In this document: one piece after another, positions 37,130-41,882 of the stretch | How positions within the stretch are numbered: position 1 is the stretch's first letter | Layout: every line of letters starts with the position of its first letter | NCBI GenBank assembly: GCA_930990125.1 | Contig: CAKNOI010000009.1 | Location: 1-41,882, forward strand | DNA from: an uncultured Clostridiaceae bacterium | Lineage (GTDB): Bacteria; Bacillota; Clostridia; TANB77; CAG-508 | Direction of reading: 5' to 3' | DNA: 41,882 nt | The notes under the pieces: generated by a model | Told to the model about the DNA's origin: nothing | The model's input: only the letters and a program-made list of their open reading frames with translations | Databases searched by the model: none | Position numbers and translations under genes: made by a program

Positions 37130-37792
37130 ATGAAAAAAATAAAAGACCCTATTAGTGGTTTTTCTCATTTAGCTGGAGCCATTGCTTCTATTGTGGGACT
37201 TGTGTTTTTAATAATCTATGCTGCCAAATACGGAGAAGGTGCTTGGGATGTGGTTTCCTTTACCATTTTCGGTAGTGGACTTGTTTTGCTTTATACCGCA
37301 AGCTCTGTCTATCATTTGTGTAATGTAAGTCCCAAAGCAACCAAAGTGCTTCGTAAACTAGATCATATTATGATTTATATTTTAATTGCTGCAACTTATA
37401 CTCCAGTCTGTTTAGGCCCTTTACGCGGTGGATGGGGTTGGAGTATCTTTGGAGTAGTATGGGGACTTGCTATCTTTGGTCTATTTCTTACCATCTTTTG
37501 GCTAGACGCACCAAGGTGGCTAACTACCGGTATTTACCTAGCAATGGGATGGACCGTTATAATTGCAATCTACCCTATGATAACCACCTTTAGTAAACTA
37601 AACGCTCTAGGCTCTCTTTGGTGGCTACTAGCAGGCGGAATTTTCTACACCATTGGTGCCATTTTATATGGTCTAAAATGGCCAAAACTAAAAAACAAAT
37701 ACTTTGGCTTCCACGAAATTTTCCACCTATTCATCCTAGCCGGAAGCCTGTGCCAGTACTGGTTTATTATACGTTATGTGCTATATATTTAA
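37130..37792 (+). CDS. Hemolysin III family membrane protein (PAQR/YqfA-like)
   Basis: 220 aa with seven predicted membrane helices. DPISGFSHLAGAIASIVGLV, SSVYHLCNVSPKATKVLRKLDH, TYTPVCLGPLRGGWGWS and the C-terminal FHEIFHLFILAGSL, with His and Ser/Asp residues in the places used for zinc, fit the HlyIII/PAQR family. Despite the name, a hemolytic role is not shown in most bacteria; a lipid hydrolase or receptor role is possible. Ribosome binding site AAAGGAG. Confidence 0.9.
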   Translation: MKKIKDPISGFSHLAGAIASIVGLVFLIIYAAKYGEGAWDVVSFTIFGSGLVLLYTASSVYHLCNVSPKATKVLRKLDHIMIYILIAATYTPVCLGPLRGGWGWSIFGVVWGLAIFGLFLTIFWLDAPRWLTTGIYLAMGWTVIIAIYPMITTFSKLNALGSLWWLLAGGIFYTIGAILYGLKWPKLKNKYFGFHEIFHLFILAGSLCQYWFIIRYVLYI

Positions 37793-37836
37793 AACCGACA
37801 AAGAACAGCTCTAGGCTGTTTTTGTCGGTTTTTTAT
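37791..37836 (+). terminator. Terminator between the hemolysin III-like gene and the DGR
   Basis: AAAACCGACAAA / TTTGTCGGTTTT with the inner AACAGC / GCTGTT, followed by six T. Marks the left border of the DGR cassette. Confidence 0.88.
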
Positions 37837-37856
37837 TGCTCATTAGTAATCGCTAA

Positions 37857-38788
37857 TTAATTTCTATAAGATAGTATCGTCCCTACCATGGAATAAAGTA
37901 AAATAGAATCTTTTTGATAGTCTTTGTATCTTCTTTTTATTTTCCTTCCTTTTTCTCTATAATTTCCCTTTTTATTGTTTGTTGTTCTGCCTAAAAATAA
38001 ATAATTGTTTTTATTGCTATATATTCTGGTTTTTTGATTTAATTTTAGTTTTTCCTTTGCTAAAAAATATTCAATTTTTCTTTTACATTCTTTTAAGTAT
38101 TGTTTTGATGGGTGCATTAGACAAAAATCATCTTGGTATCTTATATAGTACTTTATTTTTAATTCTTCTTTTATATAGTGGTCTAAATCGTTTAGGTAAA
38201 AAATAGCTAATATTTGACTTGTCATGCATCCGGATACTTAATCCCTTTTCTTCACTATCTAGTATATCAAAAACGATTTTTAAAGCATCTTTGTCTTTTA
38301 TTCTTCTTTCTATTTTTGTTTTTAATATTTCTTTATCTATACTTGCAAAGAACTTTTCTATATCACATTTTAAAATATAGTATGTTCCGGTATTTTATAT
38401 TACATGTTTGTCTATATTGCATTGCTAATCCTATTCCTTTTTGCGTTCCTAAGCCTTTTCTACTTGCTACATTTACATCTAATAAGCAAGGAAGTATTGC
38501 TGGATATAAAATATATCTTGCCACTAAATGATTTACTATTTTATCTTCTAATTCTTGGCTAACAATTCTTCTTTGTTTTGGCTCGTATATAGTAAAAACA
38601 TGATATTTTCCTACTTTGTATTCTTTCTTTTTTAGCATGTTATAAATTTGATAAATATGTGTACATTTTAATTGTTTATATTCTTCTACTTTTTTCTTGT
38701 TTCTTGTATTTTTACATACTTCATTAAATACATCCATAATATTTTGGAATTGATATATATTGGCATATAAATTTGTTTTTCGTTTCAT
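37857..38788 (-). CDS. DGR reverse transcriptase, read through two +1 shifts at CGG
   Basis: About 309 aa in three frame segments joined at CGG codons (38387-38389 and 38230-38232). Start: ATG at 38786-38788 with AAGGTG upstream, giving MKRKTNLYANIYQFQN as in other DGR enzymes. The conserved RT blocks run through all three segments: FTIYEPKQRRIVSQELEDKI; ILKCDIEKFFASID (first catalytic Asp); KGLSIGCMTSQILAIFYLND (the IGxxTSQ block); YIRYQDDFCLM (catalytic YxDD); LGRT at the end. All catalytic residues are intact, which argues against a dead gene. It copies the template repeat RNA with adenine errors into the variable repeat. Located just downstream of the template repeat. Confidence 0.92.
38230..38232 (-). 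other. In-frame CGG, second +1 recoding site in the DGR RT
   Basis: Codon about 186 is CGG after AGT ATC. Skipping C gives GGA TGC ATG ACA AGT CAA (G-C-M-T-S-Q): the conserved Gly of the IGxxTSQ block. Confidence 0.87.
38387..38389 (-). other. In-frame CGG, first +1 recoding site in the DGR RT
   Basis: Codon 134 is CGG after AAA TAC. Skipping C gives GGA ACA TAC TAT ATT TTA AAA TGT GAT, leading into the first catalytic block LKCDIEKFF. Unshifted, the frame stops eight codons later. Confidence 0.85.
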
Positions 38789-38815
38789 ACTTTTTTCACA
38801 CCTTATTCTAAATAA

Positions 38816-38848
38816 CAAAAAAGAGGCAATATCTTGTGTTACCTCTTA
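38816..38848 (-). terminator. Terminator-like hairpin between template repeat and RT
   Basis: On the minus strand AAGAGGtAA and TTgCCTCTT form a stem followed by six T. It lies after the template repeat and 28 bases before the RT start, so it may end or attenuate the template transcript. Confidence 0.6.
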
Positions 38849-39016
38849 AAAACAGTACTAAAATACACTCCTTTTCGTTTTTCTACTAACAACTATATTT
38901 ATCTGTTTTTAGTTTTTCCTATTGTTTCTACTTTAATAGGAAAGGACATTGTTTGTTCCTATTCTTCTCATATATATCCTTTAGATATATACCCTCAGGG
39001 GTAATAGGAGCTACAA

Positions 39017-39167
39017 GACGAAGGCCGTTAGAATTGCTATTCCCATTCGTATTGCCATCAGAATTCACATTGCACAGGTTGTTGTTGTTCAAGCTGCCAC
39101 TCGTGTTCACATTGCGCACGTTGAAGTTACTATTGCTAGAGTTAGCATTCACATTGCGGGAGGCTAG
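39017..39167 (-). repeat. DGR template repeat (TR)
   Basis: 151 bp aligned without gaps to the variable repeat at 40164-40314. By my count there are 27 mismatches: 25 of them are adenines in the TR (coding strand of the target), 2 are C/T transitions at third positions (39027 and 39051). The TR is packed with AAC/AAT codons (19 in about 50), which can mutate widely at the first two bases without making stop codons. It lies between Avd and RT, the usual place. An apparent open frame through it is Asn-rich and not a real protein. Confidence 0.95.
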
Positions 39168-39200
39168 TCTTACAACAATGCCCTAAGTATTAGAATATTG

Positions 39201-39545
39201 TTAACTTGTACTTTTTTTCCAGCCATTTGCGTATTTTAAAATATATTCTAAACTTTCTCCAAACTTTAGGTATCTTTTTGCGTTAATAATTTGCTTGTCA
39301 TAACATAGATTAATTAAAAAATCTATATATTTTATTCGTGCTATTATCTTTTCTTGCAAGGTTTTCCTGTGTTCTATATTATCACTACTATTAGCTTCAT
39401 ATGCTAGTAATAGCATTTCTTTGGAGGATTTACTTATTTCTTGTTTTATTTCAATTTCTTTTTTTGGAAAATTTACAAGATATTTATCTACTTTTACAAT
39501 TAGTTCTCTTATTTCGTTAATTACTACAAACTTCTCTTTTTTCAT
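39201..39545 (-). CDS. avd: DGR accessory variability determinant (Avd)
   Basis: 114 aa, all-helical with a positive charge excess, as in the four-helix-bundle Avd family: KVDKYLVNFPKKEIEIK, KEMLLLAYEANSS, RIKYIDFLINLCYDK and the end FGESLEYILKYANGWKKS. In Bordetella phage Avd forms a pentamer that binds the RT and the TR-containing RNA and is needed for mutagenic cDNA synthesis. Its start overlaps the end of the MutS-domain gene by 29 bases and its stop is about 30 bases before the TR. Confidence 0.9.
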   Translation of the reverse strand: MKKEKFVVINEIRELIVKVDKYLVNFPKKEIEIKQEISKSSKEMLLLAYEANSSDNIEHRKTLQEKIIARIKYIDFLINLCYDKQIINAKRYLKFGESLEYILKYANGWKKSTS

Positions 39546-39978
39546 TGTATAGCACTTCTTCTACTTCTTTTATTTTTAACTTTATTGTTTCTTCTTCTAT
39601 GTTTTCTATCATGTAATGATATATCTTCATGGCTCTATCTTGTATTCCTATATTTTTGTGTGCTTTCTGGTAGATTTCTAAATATCTATTTTCCTTTTTA
39701 AAATTTTGCTTTTCCTCAACTTCGTATTGATGAGCTCTATCTATGGTAATGTAGTTTATCTTTTTTTCTTCTAACACCGTTTTTACATAATTTAGAGCAC
39801 TTTTAGGGAAACCACATGTAGAGCTGTTTTCTCCAAATGCATTCCTCTTATATCCAAATAAATAACTGATAATATAGGCATCTTTTCCATAGGCGTGATA
39901 AAACACTCCTATCTTAATAAGTACTACATCTTCCGGATGAATTTGTTTTATAGTTCGTACCATATTAGCTAAACTCAT
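39517..39978 (-). CDS. DGR-associated MutS domain I-like protein
   Basis: 153 aa. The first ~95 residues resemble the mismatch-binding domain I of MutS: DVVLIKIGVFYHAYGKDA (compare the MutS FYELFGEDA type), then CGFPKSALNYVKTVLEE and INYITIDR. The MutS clamp and ATPase domains are absent; a helical tail follows. Stand-alone MutS-like proteins are known accessory genes in some DGRs. It might influence cDNA/VR mismatch handling, but this is inference. Strong ribosome binding site AAGGAGGAG. Confidence 0.8.
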   Translation of the reverse strand: MSLANMVRTIKQIHPEDVVLIKIGVFYHAYGKDAYIISYLFGYKRNAFGENSSTCGFPKSALNYVKTVLEEKKINYITIDRAHQYEVEEKQNFKKENRYLEIYQKAHKNIGIQDRAMKIYHYMIENIEEETIKLKIKEVEEVLYNEKREVCSN

Positions 39979-39992
39979 ATTCTCCTCCTTTT

Positions 39993-40068
39993 CCGGCGGG
40001 TTCGTGCCGCCTTTGCCGACCTCCGGCCGGCAATTTCTTTTCTGCAGGAAGACCTGAGGCCTTCCCGC
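39993..40068. other. GC-rich cluster of three hairpins downstream of the variable gene
   Basis: GGCGG/CCGCC (39995-40011), TGCCG/CGGCA (40014-40032) and GGAAG/CTTCC extended by GC/GC across a mismatch (40044-40068). The stretch is far richer in G and C than the rest of the window. It lies between the target stop codon and the ribosome binding site of the next gene; no T-run follows, so it is not a typical terminator. Confidence 0.6.
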
Positions 40069-40083
40069 AACACCCGTATCCTA

Positions 40084-41532
40084 CTATGGTGCTAAAGTAT
40101 ATGGATTTCCTTCGCTTCCATCACCTCCTGTTACTTTGATTCCAGATTTCAGATGAAAGACAGGACGAAGGCCATAAGAATAGCTAGACCCATACGAGCG
40201 GCCATCAGAACTCACATAGCACAGGCTGCGGTAGTACAAGCTGCCACTCGTGTACACACTGCGCACGCAGAAGTAACTAAAGCTAGAGCTAGCATTCACA
40301 AAGCGGGAGGCTAGCCAGTAGTACTTCCCTATGTTGTGTATACCTTGTCCATTTATGACTATGCTTTGCATTTGGTTCCAATCGGCTGTGTAGTTATTAT
40401 CTGTGTCTTTCAATGTTCCACTATAGCTTCCTCCAAACTGCGTTGTATGCATTCCTGCTCCATCGTAATTTGGATTATCTGGTACACTTCCTACGCATCT
40501 TGCTATCTCTGCTATTCCATCGTCCTTCTTTCTATACTTCTCTGCTTCTGCATTTAATGTTGTGATTGCACTATTGTATGCATCTCTACTTGCATTAAAA
40601 TTACCACTTACTCCCAATGTAAAACTATCTGTTACTATACCTGCCGTTATGATTTGTATCCCATAACTACTATAATTACTATTCTCTGGTCCATATAATA
40701 CAATACACTTTTGCTGTGTTCCATCAGCATCTGTATACCATACGTACTTTCCTTCACTTAGTGTACTTTCTATCGTTGGATATGCTTTATCTGTTGTTGC
40801 TGTCGCGTTTCCTGTTCCTTCATTTCCTGCTTTATCTTGTACTTTTACTACTAGGTTATATTCTGTTTCTTGCTCTAATCCCTCGTACTTATAGCTATTA
40901 CTTGTGCTTTTTCCTGCTAGAGCTTCTCCTAAGTAATATTGGTATGTTTCTGTTTCTACTAATCCACTTTCTTCTTCTGTTACCTCTACTGTTACTGCTA
41001 TGCTATTACTTGTTACTTCTCCTACTGTTACTTTTACTTCTGGCTTTTTTTCATCTTTTATTGTTGTACTTTTACTTACACTTGCTATACTTCCATTCCA
41101 TAATCTTGCATGTACTTCATCTCCGTGATGCAGTCCAGTTACTTTTTCTCCGCTTTCTATTTCTCGCCAGTTTTCTTCTGCTATTCCGTTTACTTGGTAC
41201 TGCAATGTCTCTCCTATTGTATTCGCTAGTATTTCTACTTCTGCTTGTCCGTTATTCCATGTTACTTCTCCAAATTCTATTGTTCCTTCTGGTACTTCTA
41301 TTTCTCCTCCTCCTGCTTCTATTCCTTTTATTTCATTTAACAGGTTTTGTATTAGCTTGTCTTCCTCTGCTACTGCGTTTGCCATGTTTTGCTTGGCTTC
41401 TTGGGCTTTTGTAATGATTCCATTATCTCCTACTAGTGTACTTAGTGTCACTCCTGCTAGGATGATTAACACTATCACTGTGATTACTAGTGCCACTAGC
41501 GTAATTCCCTCTTGCCTTCTTCTTTCTTTCAT
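40084..41532 (-). CDS. DGR target: pilin-like surface protein with variable C-terminal domain
   Basis: 482 aa. N-terminus EG-ITLVALVITVIVLIILAGVTL is a type III/IV prepilin-like signal: cleavage expected after G9, hydrophobic helix 10-34, but the usual Glu at +5 is Ala. Then LVGDNGIITKAQEAK, typical of clostridial pilin-like proteins, an acidic linker, an FN3-like domain (about 163-249), and a C-terminal domain of the FGE/C-type-lectin kind (about 255-482) ending GLRPVFHLKS. The variable repeat covers residues about 407-457. Ribosome binding site AAGGAAGG. It should be displayed on the cell surface as a ligand-binding protein whose binding site the DGR rewrites. Confidence 0.92.
   Translation of the reverse strand: MKERRRQEGITLVALVITVIVLIILAGVTLSTLVGDNGIITKAQEAKQNMANAVAEEDKLIQNLLNEIKGIEAGGGEIEVPEGTIEFGEVTWNNGQAEVEILANTIGETLQYQVNGIAEENWREIESGEKVTGLHHGDEVHARLWNGSIASVSKSTTIKDEKKPEVKVTVGEVTSNSIAVTVEVTEEESGLVETETYQYYLGEALAGKSTSNSYKYEGLEQETEYNLVVKVQDKAGNEGTGNATATTDKAYPTIESTLSEGKYVWYTDADGTQQKCIVLYGPENSNYSSYGIQIITAGIVTDSFTLGVSGNFNASRDAYNSAITTLNAEAEKYRKKDDGIAEIARCVGSVPDNPNYDGAGMHTTQFGGSYSGTLKDTDNNYTADWNQMQSIVINGQGIHNIGKYYWLASRFVNASSSFSYFCVRSVYTSGSLYYRSLCYVSSDGRSYGSSYSYGLRPVFHLKSGIKVTGGDGSEGNPYTLAP
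40164..40314 (-). repeat. DGR variable repeat (VR)
   Basis: Lies in the 3' part of the pilin-like gene, 151 bp, matched to the TR at 39017-39167. 18 of the 19 AAY codons of the TR are changed, giving Tyr (8), Ser (5), Arg (2), Phe (2) and Cys (1) in the present version; the frame stays open. The 3' edge GGCCTTCGTC is identical in both copies and is the likely initiation-of-homing site. Confidence 0.95.
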
Positions 41533-41605
41533 TTTCTTTTCCTTCCTTTCGTTTGTTTTTTATTAGAAAATTTCTCTTTTTCTTTTAGTATTTCCTAATT
41601 CTTTT

Positions 41606-41634
41606 ATTGTATACAATTTTTTCTTCTTTGTGAA
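41606..41634 (-). promoter_or_regulatory. Possible promoter of the DGR operon
   Basis: Minus strand TTCACA (41629-41634), 17-base spacer, TACAAT (41606-41611), about 75 bases before the target ATG. The -35 is weak. Confidence 0.4.
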
Positions 41635-41732
41635 TGAACTACTGTTCAAGTTTTTCCTTTTTCTCCTTGCTATGTCTACATTTTTATCTTTTTTTACTTT
41701 TTTCATGTTTCTTTTAACTACTATCTGGCACG

Positions 41733-41770
41733 AAAAAAAGACAGACTAATTTTCTTAGTCTATCTTTGTA
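41733..41770 (-). terminator. Terminator of the gene entering from the right
   Basis: AAAGAtAGACTAA / TTAGTCTgTCTTT on the minus strand followed by seven T. A smaller hairpin CACAG/CTGTG lies just before it at 41781-41796. Confidence 0.75.
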
Positions 41771-41814
41771 TCTCAAATAAACACAGCTTTTCTGTGCGGT
41801 TTTTCCTGCTTTTT

Positions 41815-41882
41815 TTAAATTAAAACTCTCTCTCTCTCCAGACTGTCCACCAATTCTTCTGTAAACCTGAATAAAGGTGTGT
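41815..41882 (-). CDS. C-terminal end of an unknown gene (partial)
   Basis: Open reading frame entering from the right edge and ending TPLFRFTEELVDSLERERVL plus one residue at a TAA (41815-41817). The helical, charged end and the terminators just after it suggest a real gene tail. Too short to identify. Confidence 0.4.
   Translation of the reverse strand, partial: TPLFRFTEELVDSLERERVLI

Noticed and set aside
8430-38389. Sequencing or assembly error as the source of the six frame breaks
   Set aside because: Errors would not fall each time on an in-frame CGG, always +1, on both strands, while about 110 out-of-frame CGG show no error. A systematic caller error at CGG cannot be fully excluded without reads, but it would have hit the out-of-frame sites as well.
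38928-39152. Open frame encoding an Asn-rich protein
   Set aside because: It is the DGR template repeat read as protein; Asn richness comes from AAY codons that feed adenine mutagenesis.
40716-41414. Long plus-strand Leu/Phe-rich open frame antisense to the DGR target
   Set aside because: Low-complexity mirror of the Glu/Thr/Val-rich target gene; no ribosome binding site.
1-41882. CRISPR array, insertion sequence or phage attachment site
   Set aside because: I saw no regularly spaced repeats, transposase genes, integrase or tRNA-flanking direct repeats.

Overview
The window is AT-rich DNA from a spore-forming, low-GC Bacillota, most likely an uncultured gut-type member of Clostridia. Evidence: spoIIR, spmA/spmB, gerM-like, ypeB and a SleB-type hydrolase; AbrB-type control; and Firmicute gene orders (SRP RNA-dnaX-ybaB-recR; murF-ddl; yycJ/walJ-rlmH). 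Species cannot be fixed from the sequence alone.

Layout. 1-6.8 kb: GT39 membrane glycosyltransferase, ZIP metal transporter, release factor 1, and an SbcD/SbcC-like (YhaO/YhaN-like) pair. 6.9-9.7 kb: orphan VirD4/TraG-type coupling ATPase with two small unknown genes. 9.8-13.9 kb: dnaJ-like, yqeK, ddl, murF. 14-16 kb: ypeB and a SleB-like lytic enzyme. 16-20 kb: MGDG-synthase-like glycosyltransferase, recR, ybaB, dnaX, SRP RNA. 20-23.3 kb: GT14-like transferase, a membrane-anchored unknown, tadA, tRNA-Arg(CCU), ttcA-like. 23.5-27 kb: HTH regulator, phosphoglucomutase, UDP-sugar pyrophosphorylase (a UDP-glucose route). 27-37.8 kb: an unknown gene, spoIIR, a decayed dinD, murA, walJ-like, rlmH, spmB/spmA, abrB-like, rsmI, a tRNA1(Val)-type methyltransferase, a Cys-rich miniprotein, gerM-like, hemolysin III-like. 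37.8-41.5 kb: a complete diversity-generating retroelement (DGR) on the minus strand, in the order pilin-like variable target, MutS-domain-I protein, Avd, template repeat, reverse transcriptase. 41.8 kb to the end: tail of one more minus-strand gene.

Two systems stand out. (1) Codon CGG behaves as a +1 frameshift site, not as arginine. Five genes (traG/virD4-like, tadA, the UDP-sugar pyrophosphorylase, rlmH, and the DGR reverse transcriptase twice) are split by a single extra base. At all six breaks the codon in frame is CGG, and skipping its C restores the family sequence by reading GGN as glycine. I checked every CGG in the other predicted genes by hand: about 110 lie out of frame and none lies in frame. 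Random sequencing error or ordinary pseudogenes would not give this codon and phase specificity. The likely reading is that CGG has lost its arginine decoding and promotes +1 slippage. (2) The DGR has a 151-bp template repeat (39017-39167) matching a variable repeat (40164-40314). By my count 25 of 27 mismatches fall on template adenines, and 18 of 19 AAY codons are altered. The target looks like a type IV pilin-like surface protein with a C-type-lectin/FGE-like variable C-terminus. The two systems meet in the reverse transcriptase, which would need two successive CGG shifts to be made.
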